NCBI GenBank assembly: GCA_012861695.1
Contig: JAAOOA010000086.1
Coordinates: 24,228,403-24,292,402, forward strand
Origin: Trematomus loennbergii
Lineage: Eukaryota > Chordata > Actinopteri > Perciformes > Nototheniidae
DNA length: 64,000 nt
Direction: 5' to 3'
The position numbers and the translations under genes are program-made. Position 1 is the stretch's first letter; each line of letters starts with the position of its first letter. Positions 31,664-45,074 of this stretch are shown in pieces. Below the pieces are notes generated by a model that searched no databases, was not told the origin of the DNA, and was given only the letters and a program-made list of their open reading frames with translations.

Positions 31664-34600
31664 ATGATGAAACTCAGTGTTTTCCTTCTCATGCTCCTCA
31701 TGGAGACGTGCTCTGCCTCCACTTATCGTGAGTATGAATGGTATTATTTATATATATATGACGTTTTCACTATAAAACATAACAGGGAAGTGAATGTAAG
31801 GCTGTCCGTTAGCAAGAAAAGCAGGTTTATACAAATTAAGTTTAATTGTCTAGATCAGTGGTTCCCAACCTTTTTTGTCTCGTTTACCCCTTGAGCTGGT
31901 CTCCATTCTATAAGAGCCCCCTCACTCATCTGTGATGATGCGCCTACATGTTTTCTTGTTAAACCCTTTTCTAATCGTATTTAACCAAACTGCTCCTTAG
32001 TTGATAAGTCACCCTTAATACAAATGCATTTAAACTTGACCTTTACACTTATTCTAGCAGTTTCAACATCTTTTGTTAAGACTAGAGCTTTTATTGAGAC
32101 ACTCGACCTTGCTTGTCTTTCTTAAACTTTGATAGTTCTTGGGGCAGGACACCAAGCTTAAGACAATTGATTTAAAATGGTTTATTTTGTCCCCGTACCC
32201 CTGATTGGGAACCACTGGTCTAGTTTATAGCTTTAGCTCCAAAATCCTTTGGATTGTGGTGGAAATACGAGTTTTTCAGCAGTTATGTAATGCATGAAAT
32301 ATTGTAATCTCACTGCTCACATTAGATATACACTGTATGTTTTGCTGCTCCAATAACTGGTTATTGTGGTAATACTGTTTAAATGTAACTGTGAACACAT
32401 CGCCATGTAAGAAATCCCAGCAAAGCGACACAAACAAATACAGAAAACACATTCAATCTCCAGTTCATCAGCATGTGTTCAGCGTTTGGAAATAAAACAC
32501 TGCATAGACATTAAAACACTGATAAACATCTTTATCAAGTGGACAACACGTGCATGCTAAGGCAACATGCTGCAAATTCAGAAAGCGTAACCCAACTCAC
32601 AATGGAATAGTTTTTAATGATCACCGTTCACAGGTCTAATATCAAGTCATCATTTACTTTCTGAGAAACGTGCAGCATTTCTCTGTTTGTCATTGTGTTT
32701 TTTTTCTGTTTTCTTTAGTTGTTGTGCGTTGAATATTCAGGACCAGTTATCTGTTGGAACAATAATGTAGCTTAAACCATTTTCCAATGTGTGTATTATA
32801 ATTATATATTCAACTGTCTCTTTACTAGAAAACGTGGCGTTGCGTGGAAAAGCGACCCAGTCAAACCGTTATAACCACGTGTTTGGATCTGCCAGCAGCG
32901 CTATTGATGGAAACCGTGACAATAAGTTCCATTCTGGATCGTGCACCCACACTGATGCAGAAAGCAACCCCTGGTGGAGAGTGGACCTGCTGGAGCCCTA
33001 CATCGTCACCTCCGTCATCATCTCCAACAGAAGAGACTGCTGTTCAGACAGGCTTCAGGGGGCACAGGTCCACATCGGCAACTCTTTAGCAACAATGGTG
33101 CTTCAAACCCAGTGTAAGACATTTCCTGCACACATTTTATTCATTTGTTTTGTGTAACTGTCTGAGCATTTTGTTTATCTTCTCCTCTCCCCTGTTCATT
33201 GCTCACCACCAGTAGACAGAGGTGTATTAAGATGCATTACTCGAGTAAAAGTACAGATCCCTAGTTTCTAAATATTTCATTACAAGGAAAATTCCTGCAT
33301 TCAAAATGTTTCTTAAGTAAAAGTTATCAGCAAAATGTACTTAATGATTAAATGTACATATGTATGTGACATTTCTAGATATATTCATGCATTAAGAAGC
33401 ATTTTACAAGTTTAATTTATTTATATGATTTGACTGTTTTGTGACTTAAAGAGTTAGTCCCCTAGTTAATTGTTAGAGATACATTTAGTTAAAAGTAGCT
33501 AAAGCTGTTTAATGAATGTACTGGAATAAAATGACATTGTTTCCGTTTAAATAGAGAAAGTAGAATTACATGGAAATACTCAAGTTAAGTAAAGTACCTC
33601 AAAACTGTAAATGTACTACCCACCTCTGCCAGTAGATTCTCATAGAAACTGTTCCTAAATGTTTCAACCATGTCATTTTACTTATTTGCATTGCATATAA
33701 AATATAGGCAATGCTGAAGTGCGTTAAACTTGCATCGTCTTTCATATCTCGCAGTGGGTGCCCCACTGATTGCAAAAAGGAGTCAGATTGTATAGAAGTC
33801 TATGATGAAATTACCAGTTACCTTTTATCTAACTGTTGAAGCCTTAGGGGTATAACATGTCATTCATGTTCTTTCTTTCTCACTTTTGTTCTCTTTCTTT
33901 TAGGGCTGGTACAATTTCTACAATAAAGGCATTGTACACTCTGACTTTCACTCATCGTGTGGAGGGACGCTATGTGACTGTGCGTATACCGGGTGATGGA
34001 AAGGTCCTTACCCTCTGTGAGGTGGAAGTCTACGGGTACCATGCCCCAACTGGTGAGGGTTTGGGATCTTACATAAATAATGTGTGATTTCCATCTAAAT
34101 AAGGAACTGTCATATAAGCCAAGTGGCTGAAAGTGAACTCAGTGCACTGCTCCTAACACTAAGATGGGTCAAATGCAGAGAAACCATTTCGTTACATAGT
34201 AAGTATGCCCACTGTGTAATGACAATACAAGTATAAAAAAGTGCCTTAAACCTGCATTCTTTCTAAAAGTCTGATTGTGTAGAAGTCTATGCAAAATTGT
34301 CTTGCAACTCACTTGATGTATTACTGCTGGAAAGAGTGTACCCATTAGTTTATGATCTCAATTGTTTGTTTCAAGTCTTCTTCAATCCAGCATGATGTTC
34401 AAGTTGTAAAATATGGTCCCATTAATATGAAAAAGAGAAAGGATGTACCAGCCTTTCATGTCACTTATGATTACTAAAACAGGTCTTATTTTATTTAAAG
34501 TTTAATTTGCCAAAACTGAATGACACATTTAGTTAAACTTAGTGCAGTTGTAGTTATATATAACTTTAACTATAGACTCAATATATTATAGACTACAGTA

Positions 34601-35740
34601 TAATATTACTTTAATTCCTCTTTTCCAATAACAAATAACTATATTGTAGTTGTTTGTATATGGTGGGGTTATCCCTTTTATGTCCTTCATCCTGACGGCA
34701 AATTAAATCAAATCTTTTGAGAGTCATGGTGAAACAGTATAATAAAAAACAATCTGCATCAGGAGTCATAATGTTATTTATTTAACCTAAATCTTTTTTT
34801 TTTTTGTTGCAGGAGAGAACCTGGCCATTCAAGGCAAAGCCGCACAGTCATCAGTGTATGGGCTGCCGATGCAGATAGAGCCATTGATGGGAATCGGGCC
34901 TCCAAGTGGGGTGACGGTTCCTGCAGTCACACAGCCAAGCAAAGGAACCCCTGGTGGAGGCTGGCTCTGCCCAAAACACACAAAGTGTTTTCTGTTAAGA
35001 TAACCAACCGATATGAATCCACGAACGACTCAATGGAGCCGAGATCCGCATTGGAGATTCTCTTGTAAACAATGGTGCTGACAATCCAAGGTAACTTACA
35101 GCCTGTCCTATTACAATACTAATATTAAAAAGTCACTAAATTGGTATTTTGTTGGAACACGTTTGAGGAACAATTATTCAGTTTTTCTCTCAAGTTTACC
35201 CTGTTGCTACATTTTGGATTAAAAATCCTTACATTGCCAAGAAATAGGATTGGAGCGGGAATACCCTTCATTTATGAATGATTCCTGCAATGTGTTCCGA
35301 TCTGATCACAGAAATGGACAAATACCAAGGTCGCCAAATGAAAGGCCTGATCGAGGGTCGTCAATTGTGATTCTGTGACATGATTTGAAAACATTTATTT
35401 AAACATTACTGAAATATAAATATTGTTCATTATCAAGCCCTAATTAAAAGATCTGCAACCAACATTCTAACCAAGTAAAGCGTAGAAACCTAATGACGCT
35501 TTGAGTGCATTGAACTTAAAATGAAAAGCCTATTACTTCAATAAACCCTTCCTGAGGTTAATGTAGTGATTTCTGCTTCTTCTACAGGTTTGCTGTAATC
35601 ACCAGCATCCCGGCAGGTGAAACAGCTGAGTTCCAGGTTCCCAACGGGATGGACGGCCGCTATGTTTACATAGGTATCCCTGGAAGAGGGAGTACCTGAC
35701 CCTCTGTGAGGTGGAGGTGTTTGGCTCTGCACTGGATTAG
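31664..35740 (+). CDS. two-domain F-type lectin (fucolectin), copy 1
   Basis: Secreted fucose-binding lectin of innate immunity. Exons: 31664-31727 (signal peptide [18 protein letters not shown]), 32829-33113 and 33904-34052 (domain 1), 34813-35090 and 35588-35740 (domain 2), all with GT-AG borders and consistent phases. Domain 1 has [19 protein letters not shown] and the complete motif H-X26-R-X-D-X4-R (from the His of CTHTD to NRRDCCSDR). Domain 2 has [32 protein letters not shown] and GRYVYI. This copy has one-base losses near 33089, 34861 and 35017, and the exon 5 break shared by all copies. With the breaks repaired by the other copies it would have about 310 residues, the size of fish two-domain fucolectins. 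AATAAA is at 35795. Confidence 0.9.
31856..32217. mobile_element. hAT-type MITE (CAGTGGTTCCCAACC), block 1
   Basis: Ends CAGTGGTTCCCAACC and GGGAACCACTG; flanked by GTCTAGAT and GTCTAGTT (8 bp, one mismatch). It lies in lectin intron 1 and is present at the same place in block 2 (39973-40334) and block 3 (51231-51591), so it predates the duplications. Confidence 0.85.
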
Positions 35741-35794
35741 CATTCAATGTAATGGATTTGCAAAGATGCTGTAATGTGTACACAAAGCATCCAA

Positions 35795-35800
35795 AATAAA
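35795..35800 (+). terminator. polyadenylation signal of F-lectin copy 1
   Basis: AATAAA 55 bases after the expected stop at 35738; conserved in block 2 (near 43907) and block 3 (TTTTATTTTGG near 47660 on the plus strand). Confidence 0.65.
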
Positions 35801-36284
35801 ATTGCATCTTAAATTTCATTGTTTGCATGACGTCAAGATTTACTGGTGGAGATTGCAACAAGTCTGCCTTGACTTTTGCTTTTACACGGGACTTGTACAC
35901 CTTTGGGAATGTGCTTGTTTATGTCATAAGAAAACAACTGATATTTTTTTCTATCAATCATTTAAGACCAGTGAAAGCAATGGTTCTGAAGGCAGTTTTT
36001 TATTTTTTTAAATACAGACAAAATAGACAAATATTATAAAAGACATCTGAAAGCTTTCTTACCCAAATTTAGATCAGAAGATCAATCCCATCATGTCTGA
36101 GAGTGGTATCTTGATAACTGAAGGGCCACAGACAATATTAAAGTTCAAACAACTAATGTATGTCTGGAGGCCCAAACAAAGACCAGTTTCCTCTGTATGC
36201 CTGAGCCGTTTGTGTTTTTCTGTAGAAAGCATTAATAACAAGACTTCCTTTGGCAAAAAATACAATAAGAAAGAAACCTTGTTA

Positions 36285-37416
36285 CCTGTTAAGCCCTGAG
36301 CCTGTTTTTCAGGTCTCAGGCTCGAAAATGACATTCCCAGAACAAATGACCATATCTTCCCTTCTAAAAGGGTTAAATTAATAATCTTTTTTCTCAAAGT
36401 AATGATAAACCTGTGAGTTGGATGTAGAAAAGTCAGAATCAATATAGATGTTTTTTATTTTAAAGAAAATTCAGATTTTACATAGTAAAAAAACTGTAAA
36501 TTATAGTGTCCGTCCAAAAATTTTTTTACTAATAGTGAAAACCACCCTTGGATGATGGGTTAGTAGACTAAAAGCTTTAGGAATCCAAAGTACAACATAA
36601 GTACCCTGTATCAAGATTGATGCAAAACAAGTGACATTTGACCTTTTTAGAGAGATTTAGCAAAAATAAACCACTTCTGGGGTCATTTGGGTGGATTTTC
36701 CATATCTCTAGCCCCCCTTGCTCGATTTCGATGGTTGACACCTCTTTCTGACCGTTAGAGCCAATAGAATCGAAGGGGGAGTCCCCCACACACACATTGT
36801 GAAGAGAAAAGGTGGGGCTTCGCGCATGTAATTTTCAGAGTGAACCTATCTCTAGCTCTGACATCTGGAAACGGAAAAGCAGTTTTAATGCTTATGGATT
36901 ATCAGAAATCATTTCAAAGGGACACAGACACATTAGATTAACCTATGGATTAACTTCAGCAGCGTTTTTATCGTTTTAATGCCATTGAAGACCACTTTGG
37001 ATAGACGACAGAGCCAAGGTAAAAATGTTAGCATTTTTAGCTAGTCACTTGTTTGTCCGTTTTTGCTTATAACGTCGCAAATACGTATAATTCAGTGGTA
37101 ATGTCGTTGTCAATAGATTCTGTGTCACCTCACGATGTGAATCGATGTGGTGAAAAGATAAATAATAAGGTTTTGTGAGTGATCTTCGGTGCAGTAAGGT
37201 GTTAGCATTTTTCGCTCGTTGCTAATTCAGAGGCTCAGTGTTAACATTGTGGGTTTTCTTTTGAAAAATAAATAAAAATGATCAGTTAGATGAGTTTCTT
37301 CCCGTTACATGGATATAAAACATTTATAGTTTTATTAAATGAACATGCCCTCAGACACTGTTTCCTGCAAGATGTTGCGGCAGTGCCCCGGTACCGGGTC
37401 TCTCGGGCTTAACAGG
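36285..37416. mobile_element. Harbinger-like insertion present only in block 1
   Basis: The termini CCTGTTAAGCCC and GGGCTTAACAGG are perfect 12-bp inverted repeats. They are flanked by TTA on both sides (36282-36284 and 37417-37419). Blocks 2 and 3 carry the empty site CTTGTTAAGG at the same position, with a single TTA. A 3-bp TTA target duplication is typical of PIF/Harbinger elements. 1132 bp; no transposase frame was recognised. Confidence 0.88.
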
Positions 37417-37661
37417 TTAAGGCCATACAGTTGTATTTCACAAAATATTTGGGTATTTACAAAAATGTTCTGACAGGGCACAGTTAGAGGCAGTCTACTT
37501 GTTTTGCCATAAAAAAACAACTCTTTCTGTCATTTTATAACTGGATTAGGAATGAAAGTGTGCCTGCTGAAAGGTGAATGATATGCAGTAAAAATTGTAT
37601 TTAAAAGCTTCCAAACATGGGAACATCATTTTCCAAAGACTCTTTAAACACTGCTGGCCTC

Positions 37662-38335
37662 CAGGGGCGTCGCCTGGACCTGAAAACATTCGGGGCTTAG
37701 CCCACAGTGGCGGCGGCACTACAGTGGCATTTTTTACTGCAACACTCCCCACACGCACACACACAGTACACCCGCGACTGTTACAATGAAGGCTCGATAA
37801 TCAGCTCACGGCATATAAGCAGGGGTAAAGTGGTATTTTTTATGAGTGGGGGGCTCACCTCCTCTAGGGGGGTCCGGGGGGATGCTCCCCCGGGAAGATT
37901 TTTTTTTAAATATTGAAGTTAAATGCATCAATCTGGTGCACTTTGAGAGCAAAATGAAGAGATCTATGGATACCTCTCAACACCATTTGAAGCAGACCTG
38001 TAAACAGATTGACTTTTTCTTTATGGATATTTTACAAATCACTCCCCTTTTAAACTCTATTCTTGTTTTACTGTCATATAGTCATTCATTTTTAGTGAGT
38101 TACTCAGATGAGTACCAGGAGACAGCGTTTGGTACTCTGGTACAATTGTGGTGAAGGCATCTGAGTTAGATGTATTTGAACCGAAATGTCTACAGGCATA
38201 GCAGAAGATGGCATCTTTTACAGGAAATTCCAGCCAATCTCTGTTTTTAAACCATGAGCTGCAAAATGAGCGCCTTACCCCACTGTACAGGCGAGTTGGG
38301 AACTTGTTTAGATATACCTGGGCAGGCTCTGTTTT
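37662..38335 (-). mobile_element. hAT element remnant at the block 1/block 2 junction
   Basis: It starts CAGGGGCGTCGCC, a common hAT terminus, and contains on the minus strand the TTF-type zinc finger peptide SSWFKNRDWLEFPVKDAIFC followed by YACRHFGSNTSNSDAF. This copy reads further than the one in block 1. The right end is not clear: at about 38336 it changes to GC-rich sequence (38336-38445) not found in block 1. Confidence 0.6.
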
Positions 38336-39785
38336 TCCGAGGTCCTCTGGCACTTGCGGGCCGCCGAAGGGTGGCGGTGTTTGGGGCGACGAAGACGGCT
38401 GCTCCGGGGGCGAGGCGGGCAAATCCGGGCAAATGAAAGTTCAGAAAATGTGACTATTAATTTATAAATTAATGAGTTCTTAAAACATGTTTCTCATTGT
38501 TAATTAAGTGTTGCTTATTTAAATGCACATTGAAAAAAAATCCATTTAGGGCAAATAAATGACATTAGACAATAGAGTTTTATTGACTTCACCATCGGAA
38601 CCGTTTTCACAGTGTAGACAGTTTGGCCTAGCCCTATTGTTGGAAGCAGAATTGTATTTACTGGATGTTTCTAAATGGCAGTCTATATATTTTATCACAA
38701 TAACGAAGCTAGCATCAGATGAAATAAACATTTTTCAACATCAGTAGAAGAAGTTGCTGATCCCGGATCTTATTATCACGGTCTGCCTTACGTGCTGCAC
38801 CTCAGTACTTTTCCACTGACCCCGCCTCCACCTCACCCGACTGGACAGCCACACCCACCCCGTCAGCTCACCTGGGCTCCTTGCTGCTTCTCATCTCCAA
38901 TCAGCTAGTATATAAGCCTCTCCTGCACACTCACTCATTACCAGATTGTTCTTTGAACTCAGGCAAAAACTCTTCTGATTCCCGGGAAACCTGCCAGCCT
39001 TCCATCACTCACCTTGAGATCATCTTCCATCCCACAACTATACAGTGTGAGTACATATACAAACTTCAACAAACTTGCTAACGCATGGTTTGACAAAATG
39101 CATTTTCCTTTGTTTTCACCACAACTAAAGTGAACGAGTGCAGTTGCCATATTTGTGTGTGTGTGTGGTCACTGAGGGCCTCTCTTGCTCAAGGGCCCCT
39201 GGGCACGTGCCCAGTGTGCCCTGTGGTTAATCCGGCCTTGGCTGTAACATAAATATAGTGAAGTAAAAAGTACAACATTTCCCTTTGAGTTGTAGTGGAG
39301 TAGAAGTATAAAGTGGCACTAAAATACTTTAGTAAAGTTCAAGTACCTCCAATATGTAATTAAGTACTGTCAGTACTTGAGTACATCTACTTAGTTATTT
39401 TCCACCCCTGAAGTTTTTATATTTTACAGACGGGTTACGAAAAATCATGTATTCTCAGAGAAGGAATATCCAATCAAAGTCAAGGATTTAACCAAGCTCT
39501 TCCCCATTGTTAATTATTTAAAATAATATTATTTGTTCTTCTTGTGAAAGGTCTTCATGTATACATTCAAATTGCAGCTTTATTTATTAACAGTTGTATT
39601 AAATATGTTTAACTTTGACTTCCCATTGGTCAAAGACATAAGGGGCGGGATCATGGTCTTAATGTTGAAATTCAATACACTTAGATTTGATTTTCATTTC
39701 TTAAATGATGGCTTTCAGAAATAACAAAGACATGTGTTTTATGTTAAATATGTTCTATTAATGACTTTCCTAGGTCTCATCCAGA

Positions 39786-42700
39786 ATGATGAAACTCAGT
39801 GTTTTCCTTCTCATGCTCCTCATGGAGACGTGCTCTGCCTCCACTTATCGTGAGTATGAATGGTTTTTATATATATGACGTTTTCACTATAAAACATAAC
39901 AGGGAAGTGAATGTAAGGCTGTCCGTTAGCAAGAAAAGCAGGTTTATACAAATTAAGTTTAATTGTCTAGATCAGTGGTTCCCAACCTTTTTTGTCTCGT
40001 TTACCCCTTGAGCTGGTCTCCATTCTATAAGAGCCCCCTCACTCATCTGTGATGATGCGCCTACATGTTTTCTTGTTAAACCCTTTTCTAATCGTATTTA
40101 ACCAAACTGCTCCTTAGTTGATAAGTCACCCTTAATACAAATGCATTTAAACTTGACCTTTACACTTATTCTAGCAGTTTCAACATCTTTTGTTAAGACT
40201 AGAGCTTTTATTGAGACACTCGACCTTGCTTGTCTTTCTTAAACTTTGATAGTTCTTGGGGCAGGACACCAAGCTTAAGACAATTGATTTAAAATGGTTT
40301 ATTTTGTCCCCGTACCCCTGATTGGGAACCACTGGTCTAGTTTATAGCTTTAGCTCCAAAATCCTTTGGATTGTGGTGGAAATACGAGTTTTTCAGCAGT
40401 TATGTAATGCATGAAATATTGTAATCTCACTGCTCACATTAGATATACACTGTATGTTTTGCTGCTCCAATAACTGGTTATTGTGGTAATACTGTTTAAA
40501 TGTAACTGTGAACACATCGCCATGTAAGAAATCCCAGCAAAGCGACACAAACAAATACAGAAAACACATTCAATCTCCAGTTCATCAGCATGTGTTCAGC
40601 GTTTGGAAATAAAACACTGCATAGACATTAAAACACTGATAACATCTTTATCAAGTGGACAACACGTGCATGCTAAGGCAACATGCTGCAAATTCAGAAA
40701 GCGTAACCCAACTCACAATGGAATAGTTTTTAATGATCACCGTTCACAGGTCTAATATCAAGTCATTTACTTTCTGAGAAACGTGCAGCATTTCTCTGTT
40801 TGTCATTTGTGTTTTTTTCTGTTTTCTTTAGTTGTTGTGCGTTGAATATTCAGGACCAGTTATCTGTTGGAACAATAATGTAGCTTAAACCATTTTCCAA
40901 TGTGTGTATTATAATTATATATTCAACTGTCTCTTTCTAGAAAACGTGGCGTTGCGTGGAAAAGCGACCCAGTCAAACCGTTATAACCACGTGTTTGGAT
41001 CTGCCAGCAGCGCTATTGATGGAAACCGTGACAATAAGTTCCATTCTGGATCGTGCACCCACACTGATGCAGAAAGCAACCCCTGGTGGAGAGTGGACCT
41101 GCTGGAGCCCTACATCGTCACCTCCGTCATCATCTCCAACAGAAGAGACTGCTGTTCAGACAGGCTTCAGGGGGCACAGGTCCACATCGGCAACTCTTTA
41201 GGCAACAATGGTGCTTCAAACCCAGTGTAAGACATTTCCTGCACACATTTTATTCATTTGTTTTGTGTAACTGTCTGAGCATTTTGTTTATCTTCTCCTC
41301 TCCCCTGTTCATTGCTCACCACCAGTAGACAGAGGTGTATTAAGATGCATTACTCGAGTAAAAGTACAGATCCCTAGTTTCTAAATATTTCATTACAAGG
41401 AAAATTCCTGCATTCAAAATGTTTCTTAAGTAAAAGTATTATCAGCAAAATGTACTTAATGATTAAATGTACATATGTATGTGACATTTCTAGATATATT
41501 CATGCATTTTACAAGTTTAATTTATTTATATGATTTGACTGTTTTGTGACTTAAAGAGTTAGTCCCCTAGTTTAATTGTTAGAGATACATTTAGTTAAAA
41601 GTAGCTAAAGCTGTTTAATGAATGTACTGGAATAAAATGACATTGTTTCCGTATTGAAATGTAGAGGAATAGGAGTAGAAAGTAGAATTACATGGAAATA
41701 CTCAAGTTAAGTACCTCAAAACTGTAAATGTACTACCCACCTCTGCCAGTAGATTCTCATAGAAACTGTTCCTAAATGTTTCAACCATGTCATTTTACTT
41801 ATTTGCATTGCATATAAAATATAGGCAATGCTGAAGTGCGTTAAACTTGCATCGTCTTTCATATCTCGCAGTGGGTGCCCCCTGATTGCAAAAAGGAGTC
41901 AGATTGTATAGAAGTCTATGATGAAATTACCAGTTACCTTTTATCTAACTGTTGAAGCCTTAGGGGTATAACATGTCATTCATGTTCTTTCTTTCTCACT
42001 TTTTGTTCTCTTTCTTTTAGGGTGGTACAATTTCTACAATAGAGGCATTGTACACTCTGACTTTCACTCATCGTGTGGAGGGACGCTATGTGACTGTGCG
42101 TATACCGGGTGATGGAAAGGTCCTTACCCTCTGTGAGGTGGAAGTCTACGGGTACCATGCCCCAACTGGTGAGGGTTTGGGATCTTACATAAATAATGTG
42201 TGATTTCCATCTAAATAAGGAACTGTCATATAAGCCAAGTGGCTGAAAAGTGAATCAGTGCACTGCTCCTAACACTAAGATGGGTCAAATGCGAGAAACC
42301 ATTTTGTTACATAGTAAGTATGCCCACTGTGTAATGACATACAAGTATAAAAAAAAAGTGCCTTGAAACCTGCATTCTTTCTAAAAGTCTGGTTGTGTAG
42401 AAGTCTATGCAAAATTGTCTTGCAACTCACTTGATGTATTACTGCTGGAAAGAGTGTACCCATTAGTTTATGATCTCAATTGTTTGTTTCAAGTCTTCTT
42501 CAATCCAGCATGATGTTCAAGTTGTAAAATATGGTCCCATTAATATGAAAAAGAGAAAGGATGTACCAGCCTTTCATGTCACTTATGATTACTAAAACAG
42601 GTCTTATTTTATTTAAAGTATAATTTGCCAAAACTGAATGACACATTTAGTTAAACTTAGTGCAGTTGTAGTTATAACTGTAACTATAGACTCAATATAT

Positions 42701-43853
42701 TCTAGACTACAGTATAATATTACTTTAATTCCTCTTTTCCAATAACAAATAACTATATTGTAGTTGTTTGTATATGGTGGGGTTATCCCTTTTATGTCCT
42801 TCATCCTGACGGCAAATTCAATCAAATCTTTTGAGAGTCATGGTGAAACGGTATAATAAAAACCAATCTGCATCAGGAGTCATACATGTTATTGATTTAA
42901 CCTAAATCTTTGTTTTTTTGTTGTTGCAGGAGAGAACCTGGCCATTCAAGGCAAAGCCGCACAGTCATCAGTGTATGGGGCTGCCGATGCAGATAGAGCC
43001 ATTGATGGGAATCGGGCCTCCAAGTGGGTGACGGTTCCTGCAGTCACACAGCCAAGAAAGGAACCCCTGGTGGAGGCTGGCTCTGCCCAAAACACACAAA
43101 GTGTTTTCTGTTAAGATAACCAACCGATATGAAGTCCACGAACGACTCAATGGAGCCGAGATCCGCATTGGAGATTCTCTTGTAAACAATGGTGCTGACA
43201 ATCCAGGTAACTTACAGCCTGTCCTATTACAATACTAATATTAAAAAGTCACTAAATTGGTATTTTGTTGGAACACGTTTGAGGAACAATTATTCAGTTT
43301 TTCTCTCAAGTTTACCTGTTGCTACATTTTGGATTAAAAATCCTTACATTGCCAAGAAATAGGATTGGAGCGGGAATACCCTTCATTTATGAATGATTCC
43401 TGCAATGTGTTCGATCTGATCACAGAAATGGACAAATACCAAGGTCGCCAAATGAAAGGCCTGATCGAGGGTCGTCAATTGTGATTCTGTGACATGATTT
43501 GAAAACATTTATTTAAACATTACTGAAATATAAATATTGTTCATTATCAAGCCCTAATTAAAAGATCTGCAACCAACATTCTAACCAAGTAAAGCGTAGA
43601 AACCTAATGACGCTTTGAGTGCATATTGAACTTAAAATGAAAAGCCTATTACTTCAATAAACCCTTCCTGAGGTTAATGTAGTGATTTCTGCTTCTTCTA
43701 CAGGTTTGCTGTAATCACCAGCATCCCGGCAGGTGAAACGCTGAGTTCAGGTTCCCAACGGGATGGACGGCCGCTATGTTTACATAGGTATCCCTGGAAG
43801 AGGAGTACCTGACCCTCTGTGAGGTGGAGGTGTTTGGCTCTGCACTGGATTAG
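39786..43853 (+). CDS. two-domain F-type lectin (fucolectin), copy 2
   Basis: Same architecture as copy 1. Exons: 39786-39849, 40941-41226, 42021-42168, 42930-43206, 43704-43853. Exon 2 is intact here (286 nt) and gives the best view of domain 1: [54 protein letters not shown], with H-X26-R-X-D-X4-R complete. One-base losses: near 42023 (exon 3), 43026, 43056 and 43205 (exon 4), 43740 and 43748 (exon 5), plus the shared break near 43803, where a second G is also gone. Domain 2 carries the altered motif [13 protein letters not shown] promoter at 38909. Confidence 0.9.
39973..40334. mobile_element. hAT-type MITE (CAGTGGTTCCCAACC), block 2
   Basis: Same element, position and target duplication as at 31856 in block 1. 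Confidence 0.85.
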
Positions 43854-45074
43854 CATTCAATGTAATGGATTTGCAAAGATGCTGTAATGTGTACACAAAG
43901 CATCCAAAATAAAATTGCATCTTAAATTTCATTGTTTGCATGACGTCAAGATTTACTGGTGGAGATTGCAACAAGTCTGCCTTGACTTTTGCTTTTACAC
44001 GGGACTTGTACACCTTTTGGGAATGTGCTTGTTTATGTCATAAGAAAACAACTGATATTTTTTTCTATCAATCATTTAAGACAGTGAAAGCAATGGTTCT
44101 GAAGGCAAGTTTTTTATTTTTTTTAAATACAGATAAAATATTATAAAAGACATCTGAAAGCTTTCTTACCCAAATTTAGATCAGAAGATCGATCCCCATG
44201 TCTGTAGAGTGGTATCTTGATAACTGAAGGGCCACAGACAATATTAAAGTTCAAACAACTAATGTATGTCTGGAGGCCCAAACAAAGACCAGTTTCCTCT
44301 GTATGCCTGAGCCGTTTGTGTTTTTCTGTAGAAAGCATTAATAACAAGACTTCCTTTGGCAACAAATACAAAAGAAAGAGAACCTTGTTAAGGCCATACA
44401 GTTGTATTTCACAAAGAATTTGGGTATTTACAAAAATTCTGACGGGCACAGTTAGAGGCAGTCTACTTGTTTTGCCATAAAAAAAACACAACTCTTTCTG
44501 TCATTTTATAACTGGATTAGGAATGAAAGTGTGCCTGCTGAAAGGTGAATGATATGCAGTAAAATTGTATTTAAAAGCTTCCAAACATGGGAACATCATT
44601 TTCCAAAGACTCTTTAAACACTGCTGGCCTCTAAAGGAACATTTCAACAACTTTTGCATAAAAATACTTACACACAAATAAATTATAAAAATAGCGTACT
44701 ACAGAGAATCTTTCCCCAGATCAACACTGTGCAGAACAATAGAAGTCAGATTTTGTCAAGTTTGCAAAGGGTATTGCTTCACAGTATGTGGACATCAATG
44801 ATTGGGCCTGCCAGACAAAATGTACTAAAAAAATAAATTCCTAACATTAAGAAATAATACTATGTATGAACAGCATGTCTGTATGAAAACAATGCAGCAG
44901 TAAAGATGGTTGGCAACAGTCCACAGATACTGGGAAGTCAGGGTGAAATGTCCAACCGCTCAGTGAATCAGAGCACCGCAAAGAGGGGGAACTGTTGGGC
45001 TTCGAGTAAAAAGCAGCAATGCAGTGACTGATCTAAACCTAGTGAAAGATCAACAGGTGCTGAACTAGTCCATC

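Larger units (their letters stand above)
29916..37661 (+). repeat. segmental duplication block 1 (F-lectin copy 1)
   Basis: Block 1 matches block 2 (37818-44861) in direct orientation and block 3 (46717-53980) in inverted orientation almost base for base over the lectin gene, its introns and both flanks. Private differences: it lacks about 265 bp near 30513 that blocks 2 and 3 carry in part, and it has a 1132-bp Harbinger-like insertion at 36285. It ends at ctgctggcctc, where a hAT-like terminus (CAGGGGCGTCGCC) starts. Confidence 0.92.
37818..44861 (+). repeat. segmental duplication block 2 (F-lectin copy 2)
   Basis: Direct copy of block 1 at a distance of about 8.1 kb and inverted copy of block 3. 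On its right it continues about 230 bp further than block 1 (44632-44861) in sequence shared only with block 3 (46717-46960). Confidence 0.92.
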
